Source: Roseivirga sp.
Lineage (GTDB): Bacteria; Bacteroidota; Bacteroidia; Cytophagales; Cyclobacteriaceae
NCBI GenBank assembly: GCA_018402485.1
Contig: JAGYIY010000002.1
Coordinates: 248,001-312,000, forward strand
Direction of reading: 5' to 3'
Length of the DNA stretch: 64,000 nucleotides
The notes beneath the pieces are model-generated. The model was not told where the DNA came from. It searched no databases and saw nothing but the letters and a program-made list of their open reading frames with translations. Below are positions 45,151 through 55,095 of the stretch, piece after piece (positions within the stretch are counted from its first letter, which is position 1; each line of letters opens with the position of its first letter). The translations under genes were made by a program, and so were the position numbers.

Positions 45151-45188
45151 AACAAAAAAATAGCTGAACGCGTTAGCATTCAGCTATT
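45151..45188 (-). terminator. Intrinsic terminator after DUF4399 gene
   Basis: AATAGCTGAA and TTCAGCTATT form a perfect 10-bp stem with a 10-base loop. Read on the minus strand it is followed by TTTTTTT, 20 bases after the DUF4399 stop. Confidence 0.85.
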
Positions 45189-45208
45189 CATATTGGATGA
45201 CAATGCAA

Positions 45209-45607
45209 CTACTCTTTAACATTCACAGTAATAGTTTTACTCCAAGCCTTACCATAAGATTGGTGGACGCCATTGGCAAATTGTAAGGTAAGTGTATGCT
45301 CACCCGGAGAGAGTTCTAATGTATGCTCAGTTTGACCTTTCCCAAAGTGAATATTTGTTTTATTCGCTGGAACCATTTCCCCCTCTGGAATGAATCCACC
45401 ATCAATGATAATGTGATGATGACCCTTGTTGTCATTGATAGGGCCAGCTGGTTCTACTTCCATACCCACAACACCCATCTTAACGGTAACAGGAGATGTT
45501 ATTTCTTGACCATTTTCTAAGTTTTCAAAGTACACACCATCCTCTGGTGTACAGGCTGCAAAGGTTAAAATTGCTAAGAGTAAAATTGAATGCTTCAATA
45601 ATTTCAT
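45209..45607 (-). CDS. DUF4399 lipoprotein
   Basis: The ATG at 45607 gives a 132-residue lipoprotein (LLLAILTFAAC). The ORF-track start 13 codons upstream would weaken the signal. The mature part matches DUF4399: VYFENLENGQEITSPVTVKMGVVGM, the His-rich KGHHHIIIDG and the closing TLTLQFANGVHQSYG. The function of this family is not established; the three consecutive histidines suggest metal binding. It stands alone, with a terminator directly downstream. Confidence 0.88.
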   Translation of the reverse strand: MKLLKHSILLLAILTFAACTPEDGVYFENLENGQEITSPVTVKMGVVGMEVEPAGPINDNKGHHHIIIDGGFIPEGEMVPANKTNIHFGKGQTEHTLELSPGEHTLTLQFANGVHQSYGKAWSKTITVNVKE

Positions 45608-45765
45608 AATTTGGATTTTTCTATTTGCTTTAAATATGCTTGGCATTACTAGTAAAACATAATTAACTGTTTAAAGTTCGATGAAACTCTCAAACTAATT
45701 TTTCAACGTACATTCTGCATTTTTTAAATGTAATCTCATGAAGATCATGTTGCAATAAAAAGCAA

Positions 45766-46413
45766 ATGTATGGAATTGAACCTAACATGAATATTTTTTG
45801 TCAATTCAATATGAAAAAGAAAGCGAAATCAAAAATCAATAAGAGAGAAATCATTGAGCTAGCTTTAATTATTGTTGTATTTGCTGGTATTTATTTCAGT
45901 GGCTATCAAGCGGAAATCTTCGGTAAAGTGCAACAGGTCGTATTACAAACAGGCTTGATGAATGCCGGTACGCTCGATGAGTCCGCCATAAAGGAAGCGT
46001 CTTATGATTTGATTTTGAGAGATGAAAAAGGTCAGGAAGTTGACATGAACACCTTCAAAGGTAAGATCATTTTCATTAATATTTGGGCCACTTGGTGTGC
46101 TCCTTGCGTGGCAGAAATGCCAGGTATTCAGAAGTTATATGATAAAACCCGTGAAATGAATAATTTGGTATTCTTGATGATATCAGAAGACCGTAACTTT
46201 GAAACTGCCAAGGCATGGATAGATAAAAAAGGCTTCGACTTTCCTATTTACTACCGAGCGTCGAGTCTACCCAAAGTTTACGAAACTGGGGTTATTCCCA
46301 CCACCTTTATCATTTCTCCCAAGGGCGATATTGTGGTTAAAAAAGAGGGTATGGCCAATTACAACACTAAGAAATTCCGGAAAATGCTCATCGATCTTGG
46401 AGAGAGCTATTGA
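45766..46413 (+). CDS. Membrane-anchored TlpA-like thioredoxin
   Basis: This thiol-disulfide oxidoreductase has its active site WATWCAPC at C111/C114 and the cis-Pro segment GVIPTTFI. An N-terminal helix (IIELALIIVVFAGIYFSGYQ) anchors it to the inner membrane with the thioredoxin domain outside. It may reduce periplasmic disulfides, including in cytochrome c maturation or Msr recycling. Starts at 45766, 45787 or 45811 are all possible; the third gives a typical MKKKAKSK N-terminus. It overlaps the convergent AGCS gene by 7 bases. Confidence 0.88.
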   Translation: MYGIEPNMNIFCQFNMKKKAKSKINKREIIELALIIVVFAGIYFSGYQAEIFGKVQQVVLQTGLMNAGTLDESAIKEASYDLILRDEKGQEVDMNTFKGKIIFINIWATWCAPCVAEMPGIQKLYDKTREMNNLVFLMISEDRNFETAKAWIDKKGFDFPIYYRASSLPKVYETGVIPTTFIISPKGDIVVKKEGMANYNTKKFRKMLIDLGESY

Positions 46414-47825
46414 TGAAAATCCCCTCGCTTATATCGGTCAAAATAATCTTTTGATGCCGCCCAAGCTTTAGGGGCTAAAACAATGGCAGAGATCATGGTA
46501 GGAATAGCCATCAAAGCAAAACCACTATCAATTAACCCAACAACAACTCCCAAGGAGGTTACAGAACCTAAAACGATGGTTCCGATATAAATATAATTGT
46601 ATAGTTCTCCTCTTTTCGCACCGAACATAAAAGACATACACTTGACACCATAGTAGGAGTAAGATAGCAGTGAAGAGACGGCAAAAACAAGTATGCATAA
46701 GCCAAGTAGATAACCTCCAACACCAGGAATGGCCACATTAAAGGCTTTTAAAGTTAAAGTAACCCCAAGCAAACCCGTATCCTCGGCCCCAACAAACTCT
46801 TCGTAAACTCCAGTACTAAGGATTACCAGAGCGGTAAGTGTGCAAACCAATAAAGTATCTATTGCAGGCCCCAACATGGCAACCAATCCTTCTCGAACAG
46901 GCTCATCTGTTTTGGTATCTCCATGAACCATGGGAGCCGTACCAATGCCTGCCTCATTGGAAAAAGCAGCCCTTTTTGCACCTACAATAATGATAGCACC
47001 AATTCCCCCACCAAGTACAGCACTTCCAGAAAAAGCCTCTTCGAGAATGGCTGCAAAGATATCAGGAATACCAGCTAGGTTCTGGAATAGGATATAAACT
47101 ACCAATACAAAATACAGTACAACCATAGAGGGTACCATTTTAGAAGCAACGCGACTGATTTTTTTTATTCCTCCAAAGATTACAGTAGATACCAAAGCCG
47201 TAAGGATCAAACCAATGATCAATGAGGCGTATGAAATATTAGCACCAAAGGCCTGAAAAGAAGAAGTAGCATCGTAACCCATTGCTGGTCCTAGGACCGT
47301 ATTTAATGCAGCAGTAAGCTGATTAGCTTGAAAAATAGGTAAGGCGCCAATCAAGGCAAAAATACAAAAGAACACAGCCATAGGCCTCCATTTACTTCCT
47401 AAACCTTCGGTAATAACGTACATGGGTCCACCCCTCACCTCTCCATCTGAATCTTTACCTCGATACATCACGGCAAGTGTGCAGGTAAAATATTTGGTAG
47501 CCATACCAAAAAAAGCCGACACCCACATCCAAAAAATAGCACCTGGCCCGCCCATGGTAATGGCAACTGCCACTCCGGCAATATTACCCATACCCACTGT
47601 CGCTGCCAATGCTGTAGAAAGTGCTTCGTAGTGACTGATCTGACCTACTTCATGATCGGAATCGTATTTTCCCAATAAAATATTGATGGCATGTCGAAAA
47701 TAAAGAAAGGGTGTAAAACGAGAATAAACCAAAAAAAACAATCCTCCTCCCATTACCAAAATCAGTAAAGGGAAGCCCCAAATCCAGCTACTAAAACCAG
47801 ACACCGCATTTTCTATAATCTCCAA
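46407..47825 (-). CDS. Alanine/glycine:cation symporter (AGCS family)
   Basis: This 472-residue Na+- or H+-coupled amino acid importer has the AGCS signature HYEALSTALAATVGMGNIAGVAVAITMGGPGAIFWMW. Other conserved stretches are RGGPMYVI and the ANQL and SNEAGIGTAPM segments. The first codon is TTG at 47825. An in-frame stop lies two codons upstream and no ATG is available nearby, so a non-ATG start (this TTG or the GTG at codon 8) seems real. It is monocistronic and convergent with the thioredoxin gene. Confidence 0.92.
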   Translation of the reverse strand: MEIIENAVSGFSSWIWGFPLLILVMGGGLFFLVYSRFTPFLYFRHAINILLGKYDSDHEVGQISHYEALSTALAATVGMGNIAGVAVAITMGGPGAIFWMWVSAFFGMATKYFTCTLAVMYRGKDSDGEVRGGPMYVITEGLGSKWRPMAVFFCIFALIGALPIFQANQLTAALNTVLGPAMGYDATSSFQAFGANISYASLIIGLILTALVSTVIFGGIKKISRVASKMVPSMVVLYFVLVVYILFQNLAGIPDIFAAILEEAFSGSAVLGGGIGAIIIVGAKRAAFSNEAGIGTAPMVHGDTKTDEPVREGLVAMLGPAIDTLLVCTLTALVILSTGVYEEFVGAEDTGLLGVTLTLKAFNVAIPGVGGYLLGLCILVFAVSSLLSYSYYGVKCMSFMFGAKRGELYNYIYIGTIVLGSVTSLGVVVGLIDSGFALMAIPTMISAIVLAPKAWAASKDYFDRYKRGDFHQ

Positions 47826-48066
47826 AGCTTACTTTTTATTTGACCTTAATATTAATTCATCTGGTAGAAGCCCACAAACTTTATAAGGTATTTGTTGTGC
47901 ACATGATGTTTCTCTGATTTTCTTTTCCAAATTGAGTGATCCTTCTTTAATGGTCAAAAATAGACTCAAGTTCTTCTTAGCAAAGCAATTCAAAACCTAA
48001 AAAGGTTAAAGCGTAAACAGGAGTTAAAAGAAGGGATGCTAAGGTGAAAATTATGAACGATTATTT

Positions 48067-49083
48067 TTACAAACAGTGTACCAATTGCCAAAGCATTCTT
48101 GCCCCTACATTGGCATCCCAATCATCCATTCCTACACCCACCTCGCATAGATCTGCCCCAATAATCTTCTTTCCAGAAGCTTTCAGTTGGCTCAACAAAT
48201 ACACTATTTCTTGAAACTCTAGCCCCCCTGGCACAGGTGTACCTGTAGCCGGACACAATTTCGGATCCAATCCGTCAATATCTAGAGATATATAAACATA
48301 CTCGGGCAAGGCCGTCAATATTCGAGTACACTGATCTTTCCACAAAACACCTTCAAACTTTTCTGCCTTCAGCTCATCGTCAAAAAAAGTAACTATCCGG
48401 TGAGATTGATGATCCATGACCAAACGTTCCTCTTCACAATAGTCACGGATACCCACTTGTATCAATTTCATATCGGGCTGTTCTTGAAGCACATTATGCA
48501 TAATGCTAGCATGTGAATAAGTAAACCCTTCGTATGAATTTCTCAAATCAGCATGTGCATCGATTTGCAACAATCCGAAATGAGGGAAAGCAGCTGCACA
48601 GGCCCTTATATGACCCAAAGGTGTACTATGATCACCCCCTAATAAAATGGTTCTCTTGCCACGCGCTTGCCAATCTAGTGTGATTTGCTCCACATAATCC
48701 ATCAACTGGGCACATTCTGCATTTATTGTGTCCAGTCGCACATACATTTCGTCAGCTTCATCAATGATTTGCCCCCTTTCTAGCCAATTGATATAATCTG
48801 CGGCCAGTGGTCTTAAATCTTCATCTTTATACAGCCACATTTCAGGTATTTCTGATAGCGCCACTTTCGTCTGATACAGCTTGGACCTTCCAGGAATCTC
48901 GTAATCAATTTGTGAAGATGCTTCTAAAACTTGCTGAGGGGCTAATGCCGTTCCTTCTTTATAAGAAACAGTAACGTCCCAAGGTACGGGAATCACAACG
49001 ATGTCAGCCTCATCAGGCGAAAAAGGTAATCCAAAAAGACTGCCCTTTACGCCTACGCCATTCGGATCAAATGCATCTGCCAT
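48067..49083 (-). CDS. speB: Agmatinase (ureohydrolase family)
   Basis: This arginase/agmatinase-fold Mn enzyme of 338 residues would hydrolyse agmatine to putrescine and urea. Metal ligands are visible in GGDHSTPLGH, QIDAHADLR and YISLDIDGLDP, followed by the conserved PATGTPVPGG. The N-terminus is longer than in many agmatinases. It starts 11 bases after the fused speD-speE gene, which would use its putrescine, so agmatinase is a better call than arginase or formimidoylglutamase. Confidence 0.88.
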   Translation of the reverse strand: MADAFDPNGVGVKGSLFGLPFSPDEADIVVIPVPWDVTVSYKEGTALAPQQVLEASSQIDYEIPGRSKLYQTKVALSEIPEMWLYKDEDLRPLAADYINWLERGQIIDEADEMYVRLDTINAECAQLMDYVEQITLDWQARGKRTILLGGDHSTPLGHIRACAAAFPHFGLLQIDAHADLRNSYEGFTYSHASIMHNVLQEQPDMKLIQVGIRDYCEEERLVMDHQSHRIVTFFDDELKAEKFEGVLWKDQCTRILTALPEYVYISLDIDGLDPKLCPATGTPVPGGLEFQEIVYLLSQLKASGKKIIGADLCEVGVGMDDWDANVGARMLWQLVHCL

Positions 49084-49094
49084 TGAAGAAAGAT

Positions 49095-50372
49095 TTAGTT
49101 AATCATTTTTTTAACAAAATTAGGAAGTGCAAAGGCTGCTTCATGCAAATCTCCATTGTAGTATTGTAACCCTTGTTCCTTTGCGAAAATCTCACTTTTC
49201 TCTTTATCAAACCCTAAAAGTGGATGTGCCTCTCCCTTAGATGAATAAGAAAATGACCACATACCGGTCGGGTAAGTTGGAATGTAAGCCAGGTAACAAT
49301 GCACCTTGTTATGACCGAAAATACCCCTATAGGTATCATAAATTTCTTTGAATACCTTGGAATTAAAACGAGGCGACTCACTTTGGGTAATCATAATCCC
49401 ATTAGGACTCAAAATGCGATGCACTTCCTTATAAAAATCAACGGTAAAAAGGCCTTCAGCAGGTCCTATAGGATCCGTTGAATCGACAATGACCAAATCA
49501 AATGAAGCATCCCTAGCTTCCTTGACATAAGTAATGCCATCGTCAACAATTAAGTTTAATTTCTCATGACCTAGTGCAGAAGCAATATGGGGTAAATGTT
49601 GTTTGCAAGCTTCAATTACTTTGTCATCAATTTCAACCATGACTACCTCTTCCACACTTTCATGCTTTAAAACTTCCCTAGCTGTACCTCCGTCTCCACC
49701 ACCAATAATCAGAACACGCTTTGGTTTAGGATGAGTGAGTAAAGGTACATGGGTAATCATTTCATGGTACACATACTCGTCCTTCTCTGTGGTCATTACC
49801 ATACCATCTAGCGTAAGCATATTGCCATAAGCTTGGGTATTGTATACCTCTACCCTCTGGTAATCGGACTGCACATCGTAAAGCTTACCATCATGCTTCA
49901 AAGACAAGGCTATTTTATCATCTCTTTCGGTAAACCATACATCTCTGGTTCTAATAGGGCTTCCATCATCAGCACTTTGCTCATCACGCAAAGCATTCAG
50001 GTCAAACTTCTTTTTCGTGAGCAAAGCCATTTCACCACGATTCAGTTCAACCGCAGAACCATGACCGGCACCAAATTTTTCTTTCAAAATTTGATAAGAT
50101 ACCCAAGGATTCACAGAATCGCCACAAGTAAATAGATCGACCGAAGCGTATCCATATTCAGGCCAAGTATGAATGGCCAGATGACTTTCTTGGATAACGA
50201 CCACACCTGATACCCCATAAGGTGAAAAATGATGAAAAGTAGTGTTGATGATGGTGGCGCCTGCTTCTTCAGCGGCAGCTACCATGCTTTTTTCAATATG
50301 AACTACATCGTTGAGTAATTCAGGTGCACATTGATAGTACTCTACTATGATATGCCTTCCGAGTGATGCCAT
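49095..50372 (-). CDS. Bifunctional AdoMet decarboxylase-spermidine synthase fusion
   Basis: Residues 1-120 are a SpeD/SpeH-type S-adenosylmethionine decarboxylase. Self-cleavage is expected between E62 and S63 in [13 protein letters not shown], turning S63 into the pyruvoyl cofactor; H68 and C83 fit catalytic positions. Residues 150-425 are an aminopropyltransferase ([26 protein letters not shown]). One polypeptide would thus make decarboxylated AdoMet and transfer its aminopropyl group to putrescine. After self-cleavage the pyruvoyl alpha chain stays fused to SpeE. With agmatinase directly downstream, the pair forms an agmatine-to-spermidine route. Confidence 0.93.
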   Translation of the reverse strand: MASLGRHIIVEYYQCAPELLNDVVHIEKSMVAAAEEAGATIINTTFHHFSPYGVSGVVVIQESHLAIHTWPEYGYASVDLFTCGDSVNPWVSYQILKEKFGAGHGSAVELNRGEMALLTKKKFDLNALRDEQSADDGSPIRTRDVWFTERDDKIALSLKHDGKLYDVQSDYQRVEVYNTQAYGNMLTLDGMVMTTEKDEYVYHEMITHVPLLTHPKPKRVLIIGGGDGGTAREVLKHESVEEVVMVEIDDKVIEACKQHLPHIASALGHEKLNLIVDDGITYVKEARDASFDLVIVDSTDPIGPAEGLFTVDFYKEVHRILSPNGIMITQSESPRFNSKVFKEIYDTYRGIFGHNKVHCYLAYIPTYPTGMWSFSYSSKGEAHPLLGFDKEKSEIFAKEQGLQYYNGDLHEAAFALPNFVKKMIN

Positions 50373-50424
50373 GATGCAAAAATAAGATCTTCACATTTCT
50401 TCAGCATCATAACTATGCAAGAAT

Positions 50425-50901
50425 TTAGAAGGTAAAGATTTTCTTTACAAGACAAGTATTTTGCGCCAAATGCTCCCATTCTCCTTCAAATTGAAGCCAT
50501 GCTGAAGTAGCAGGTTCATATTGGCATAAATCATCCGATAAATAATGAAATAGTTCCGAAATCCCCGGGTTGTGACCGACTATGGCCACATTATTAAAAA
50601 TAGAATTGATTCTGGTCACAAAAGCCTTCATTAAATTGGTGCTTGCCTCATACAATTCCTCTGAAGCAATCATTCGAGGGGTTGGCCTCAAGGCATAAAA
50701 AGTTTTTTCCGCTGTCATTTCTGTTCGAATAGAAGGACTCACATAAACTGCATCCCAATGGATGGACAGTTCTGCAAACGCTGCACTTAATAATTCAGCT
50801 TGTTTGATACCATGTGGGGTCAATTTCCGTTGGAAATCTGTAGAAACATTGCCCACTTTCTCTGCCTCAGCATGTCTTACCAGTAATAAATTTCTAACCA
50901 T
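50425..50901 (-). CDS. SixA-like histidine phosphatase
   Basis: This small phosphatase of the histidine acid phosphatase clan (158 residues) has LLLVRHAEAE, with the catalytic RH at the N-terminus, and the second catalytic His in IVGHNPGISEL. SixA removes phosphate from phosphohistidine in phosphorelay proteins; substrates of Bacteroidota homologues are not established. It lies on the same strand as the polyamine genes with a 52-base gap, so co-transcription is possible, and it is divergent from topA. Confidence 0.87.
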   Translation of the reverse strand: MVRNLLLVRHAEAEKVGNVSTDFQRKLTPHGIKQAELLSAAFAELSIHWDAVYVSPSIRTEMTAEKTFYALRPTPRMIASEELYEASTNLMKAFVTRINSIFNNVAIVGHNPGISELFHYLSDDLCQYEPATSAWLQFEGEWEHLAQNTCLVKKIFTF

Positions 50902-51046
50902 TTCTTAGGCTATCTAGTTCGGAATTCAATAACGTTTAAAGTAATGTAAGGGTCAAGCTTTTCAAGAGTCCATTTACAAATACTTGTTTTTTTGAAACAA
51001 TTTTACGCATCTTTGAACGCCTGATAAACAAAAAACAAAGAAAAGA

Positions 51047-53374
51047 ATGTCAAAAAATCTCGTCATCGTTGAGTCTCCCGCCAAAGCCAAGACCATTGAA
51101 GGATACCTTGGGAAAGATTATAAAGTAGTATCTAGTTACGGCCATGTAAGAGACCTACCCAAAGGTGGCAATGCCATTGACATTGAAAATAATTTCACAC
51201 CTACCTATGAAGTCACTGCAGACAAAAGAGATGTGATAAAACAACTCATTAAGCTGTCAAAAGCATCTGAAATGATCTACTTAGCTAGTGATGATGACCG
51301 TGAAGGAGAAGCCATTAGTTGGCATTTAAAAGAAGCTTTGAAATTAAAACCAGCACAAACCAAACGTATTGTTTTTCGAGAAATCACAAAATCTGCCATT
51401 GACCTTGCCATTGCGAACCCACGCGATATTGATGATGATTTGGTGCATGCGCAACAAGCGCGTAGGATTTTAGATCGATTGGTGGGCTATGAACTATCTC
51501 CCATTCTTTGGAAAAAAATAAAAAGGGGGCTTTCGGCTGGTCGAGTGCAATCTGTTGCGGTACGAATCGTAGTAGAAAGAGAAAGGCAAATCGAAAAATT
51601 CAAACCTGAATCTACTTTCAAGGCTACTGCTCTATTCCAAATTGGAGGTAAAGAGTTAAAAGCTGAACTTGGTAAAAAATTCCAATCCGAGGAAGAAGCG
51701 AAAAATTTTGTGCAAAACTGTGTAGGTGCTGAATTCACTATTGATAAGTTAGAAACTAAACCCGCAAAGCGAACGCCTGCTGCCCCATTTACCACTTCTA
51801 CATTACAGCAAGAAGCCAGCAGGAAATTGAGCTATTCGGTAGGCCAAACCATGAGTTTAGCTCAGAAATTATACGAATCGGGGAAAATTACCTACATGAG
51901 GACCGATTCCGTCAATCTATCACAAGATGCTATGAAAGGAGCTTCGGCGGAAGTTACCAGAGCATACGGCCCAGAATACGTTCAGGCAAGAAAGTTTAAG
52001 ACTAAATCTAAAGGTGCACAAGAAGCACATGAAGCCATACGCCCCACTGATTTTTCGGCACATACTGCCGGTGGCAATTACAATGAAAAGCGCTTATACG
52101 ACCTCATTTGGAAACGTGCCGTAGCTTCTCAAATGGCAGATGCCCAACTCGAAAAAACAACAGCTACCATTGGCATTTCTACTACTGAAGAACACCTGAC
52201 AGCCCATGGTGAAGTAGTAAAGTTTGATGGTTTTCTCAAAGTGTATTTAGAATCTACTGATGATGAAAACGAAGAGGAAGCCAAAGGAATGCTACCACCC
52301 TTAAATGTTGGTGATGTTCTGGACTTGAACAAACTTACATCACGCGAAAGTTTCAGCAGGCCTCCTGCACGTTACACTGAGGCAAGTTTGGTGAAAAAGT
52401 TAGAAGAACTGGGAATCGGACGTCCCTCTACCTATGCCCCTACCATATCCACCATTCAGAAACGTGAGTATGTGGTAAAAGAAAACAGAGATGGTATTGA
52501 GAGAAAATACCGAGAACTTACGCTTGAAAACCACAAGGTAGAAGAGCACACTAAAAGTGAAATTACAGGTACGGAGAAGGCTAAACTATTCCCAACCAAT
52601 GTTGCCATGGTAGTCAACGATTTTTTGGTAGAACATTTCCCCAATGTGATTGACTTTTCCTTCACAGCAAAAGTAGAAGAAGAATTCGATGAAATTGCTC
52701 ATGGCAGACAAAGCTGGGATGGCATGATTAGTAACTTTTATGGAAAATTCCACAAAACCGTTGAAGATACGGAATTGGTAGATCGCAAAGATGTTGGCTC
52801 TAGCCGGGAATTGGGCAACGATCCAAAAACCGGGAAACCAGTGATCGCACGATTGGGTAGATATGGCCCCTTGGTTCAAATTGGTGAAACTTCAGAAGAC
52901 GAGGAAGTTGAAAAGCCACAATTTGCCAGTTTAAGAAAAGGACAATTCATTGAGAGCATTACGTTAGAAGATGCCCTCGAACTATTCAAGCTGCCACGTA
53001 CTGTTGGTGAATTTGAAGACAAAACAATTGTAGCTGCCATTGGTCGCTTTGGTCCTTACCTTCGTCATGATGGAAAATTTATTTCACTTGGTTTAGATAA
53101 CGATCCACATAGCATTGATCAAGAAACCGCAATAGCGTTAATTGAGGCGAAACGCAAGGCCGATGCTGAAAAACACATTAAATCTTTCCCAGAAAATGCT
53201 GATGTACAGGTTTTGAACGGACGATGGGGTCCTTATATAAAAGTAGGTCGCAAGAATGTGAAAATACCAAAAGATACAGAACCTGAATCGCTTACTTTAG
53301 AACAGTGTTTAGAATTAGCCGAAAAAGCTCCAGAGAAAAAAGCACGTGCCAGAGGAAAAGCAAAGAAGAAATGA
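51047..53374 (+). CDS. topA: DNA topoisomerase I
   Basis: This type IA topoisomerase relaxes negative supercoils. At 775 residues it carries the Toprim domain (IVESPAKAKTI with E9, and SDDDREGEA), the catalytic Y283 in ITYMRTDSVN, and GLSAGRVQSVAVR. The C-terminus has topoisomerase C-terminal repeat units (RFGPYLRHDGKFISLG, RWGPYIKVGRKNVKI) instead of zinc fingers and ends in a Lys/Arg-rich tail. The stop overlaps the next gene's ATG. Confidence 0.97.
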   Translation: MSKNLVIVESPAKAKTIEGYLGKDYKVVSSYGHVRDLPKGGNAIDIENNFTPTYEVTADKRDVIKQLIKLSKASEMIYLASDDDREGEAISWHLKEALKLKPAQTKRIVFREITKSAIDLAIANPRDIDDDLVHAQQARRILDRLVGYELSPILWKKIKRGLSAGRVQSVAVRIVVERERQIEKFKPESTFKATALFQIGGKELKAELGKKFQSEEEAKNFVQNCVGAEFTIDKLETKPAKRTPAAPFTTSTLQQEASRKLSYSVGQTMSLAQKLYESGKITYMRTDSVNLSQDAMKGASAEVTRAYGPEYVQARKFKTKSKGAQEAHEAIRPTDFSAHTAGGNYNEKRLYDLIWKRAVASQMADAQLEKTTATIGISTTEEHLTAHGEVVKFDGFLKVYLESTDDENEEEAKGMLPPLNVGDVLDLNKLTSRESFSRPPARYTEASLVKKLEELGIGRPSTYAPTISTIQKREYVVKENRDGIERKYRELTLENHKVEEHTKSEITGTEKAKLFPTNVAMVVNDFLVEHFPNVIDFSFTAKVEEEFDEIAHGRQSWDGMISNFYGKFHKTVEDTELVDRKDVGSSRELGNDPKTGKPVIARLGRYGPLVQIGETSEDEEVEKPQFASLRKGQFIESITLEDALELFKLPRTVGEFEDKTIVAAIGRFGPYLRHDGKFISLGLDNDPHSIDQETAIALIEAKRKADAEKHIKSFPENADVQVLNGRWGPYIKVGRKNVKIPKDTEPESLTLEQCLELAEKAPEKKARARGKAKKK

Positions 53375-54345
53375 CAAAGTATAGCCTCATCCTAGTTTTA
53401 TTTTTTGGTTTTGACATTATTTCTCAAGCGCAGGATTTCCCTCAAGATTCAGTGAGTATCGTTTCTGATGGTATAGAACTTGGTGGAATGCTTATGTATC
53501 CTAAAGATCATTCATCAGCTCTTACAACGCCTGTGGTCTTGATTATTCAAGGTTCAGGCCCGACTGACAAAGATGGTAACTCCAACCTTTCTACAGGCAA
53601 AAATAACGCATTGCTGTATGTCGCCCAGGCACTTGCAGAAGAAGGAATTGCCAGTTTGCGTTATGATAAACGTGGTATGGGTATGAGTGGTCAGACCCCA
53701 GTAATAGAAACTAATTTGACTTTCGATGATTTCATTACAGATGCACAAAACTGGGTCTTATACCTTTCGAAAAATGCAAAATTTGGAAAAATAGGAGTCT
53801 TAGGGCATAGTCAGGGGGCACTCATTGCTTCGGTGGTAAGTCAAAGTGAAAAGGTGTCTGCTTTAGTAAGTGCCGCAGGTACTGGTAACAGTATAGACCA
53901 AACTATATTAAAGCAAATCAAAGACAATCCCTTCAATCCAGCACAAATCTACAAAGAGGCTGAAGAAATTTTTAAGCAGCTCGAAATGGGAGCGTCTGTA
54001 GACTCCATACCCCCCTATTTCAGTTCACTTTTTAGGAAAACCATCCAACCTTTTATGAGCTCTTGGATGAAATACGACCCTAAAGAAGAATTAAAAAAAG
54101 TAAATTGTGCTATCTGGATCGTGAATGGTACGACAGATATTCAAGTAAGTACAAAAGATGCTGGGGCATTAAAAGAAGCACAGCCGAGAGCTGAATTAAC
54201 CATCATCGAGGGAATGAACCATGTATTAAAAGAATCCCCTGAAGAACGGAATACGAATTTGGCTACATATTCCAATCCAAAATTGCCGCTTCATCCCTTG
54301 TTTGTGGAAAAAATGAAAGACTTTTTCAAAAAGCAACTGCGATGA
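53371..54345 (+). CDS. Secreted alpha/beta hydrolase
   Basis: The start is the ATG at 53371, overlapping the topA stop (ATGA); the longer ORF-track version runs inside topA. The 324-residue product has a signal peptide (SLILVLFFGFDIISQAQ). The nucleophile elbow is GHSQGA, with a probable acid in NGTTDIQV and the catalytic His in GMNHVLK. The early VVLIIQGSGPTDKDGN segment forms the oxyanion hole region. The fold resembles dienelactone hydrolase or peptidase-like esterases. It is coupled to topA and the HD gene, though the three functions appear unrelated. Confidence 0.88.
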   Translation: MTKYSLILVLFFGFDIISQAQDFPQDSVSIVSDGIELGGMLMYPKDHSSALTTPVVLIIQGSGPTDKDGNSNLSTGKNNALLYVAQALAEEGIASLRYDKRGMGMSGQTPVIETNLTFDDFITDAQNWVLYLSKNAKFGKIGVLGHSQGALIASVVSQSEKVSALVSAAGTGNSIDQTILKQIKDNPFNPAQIYKEAEEIFKQLEMGASVDSIPPYFSSLFRKTIQPFMSSWMKYDPKEELKKVNCAIWIVNGTTDIQVSTKDAGALKEAQPRAELTIIEGMNHVLKESPEERNTNLATYSNPKLPLHPLFVEKMKDFFKKQLR

Positions 54346-54887
54346 AAAGAGAAGACGCCAAGTTGATTTTAACAAATTGGACCAAAACCGAAAGCTTATT
54401 ACGACATGCCAGAACGGTTGAGCTTGTTATGGAAGCTTATGCTGAAAAATTTGATGAAGATGCTGAAGAATGGGCTGTTGCCGGAATGTTACACGATGCG
54501 GATTATGAAAAATTCCCGGAGGAACACCCTAATAAGATAGTGGCTTTACTGCAAGACAAAGGAGAACATAAGATAGCACATGCCATCTCAGCACACTACA
54601 CCAAATGGAATGTAACTTATGAAAATACACTAGACAAAGCCCTATTGGCAAGCGATGAGCTTACAGGCTTTATCGTAGCCTGTTGTCAGGTAAGACCTGA
54701 TGGTATTATCGGCCTCACCCCCAAGTCGGTGAAAAAGAAGCTTAAGTCTAAAAATTTTGCGGCTAAGGTAGAAAGAGATGAAATTGCCAAAGGAGTAGCG
54801 TTGTTAGGAGTCGACTTAGATGAACATATTCAATTCATTATCAATGTATTGGAAAAACATAAGCACGAATTGCAGTTGGTCGCTTAA
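54342..54887 (+). CDS. HD domain protein (putative phosphohydrolase)
   Basis: This 181-residue cytoplasmic HD-fold protein has its metal ligands in LLRHARTVE (H22) and AGMLHDADYE (H51, D52), plus a third His in HAISAH. It may cleave phosphoesters or nucleotides. The ATG overlaps the hydrolase stop by 4 bases. The segment ALLASDELTGFIVACCQVRPDG is typical of small hydrolases annotated as HDIG/metal-dependent phosphohydrolases. The substrate is unknown. Confidence 0.87.
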   Translation: MKREDAKLILTNWTKTESLLRHARTVELVMEAYAEKFDEDAEEWAVAGMLHDADYEKFPEEHPNKIVALLQDKGEHKIAHAISAHYTKWNVTYENTLDKALLASDELTGFIVACCQVRPDGIIGLTPKSVKKKLKSKNFAAKVERDEIAKGVALLGVDLDEHIQFIINVLEKHKHELQLVA

Positions 54888-55095
54888 CCCTTAATAAATC
54901 ACTTGAACTTCCCCATTGCATTGCTCATTAAGCAAAGAAACATTAAAAATGGTTTGTTAGTTAATGCGATAACATAGGTTACCCTTTGGCATAGGCTCCC
55001 CATAAAAATAACCCTTATTTCTTCTTTCAAGTGAATCATATTTAACCTTTTTTGCAGTATGCATCTTTATCGTCTAATTTAGAATGAGTTGATAC

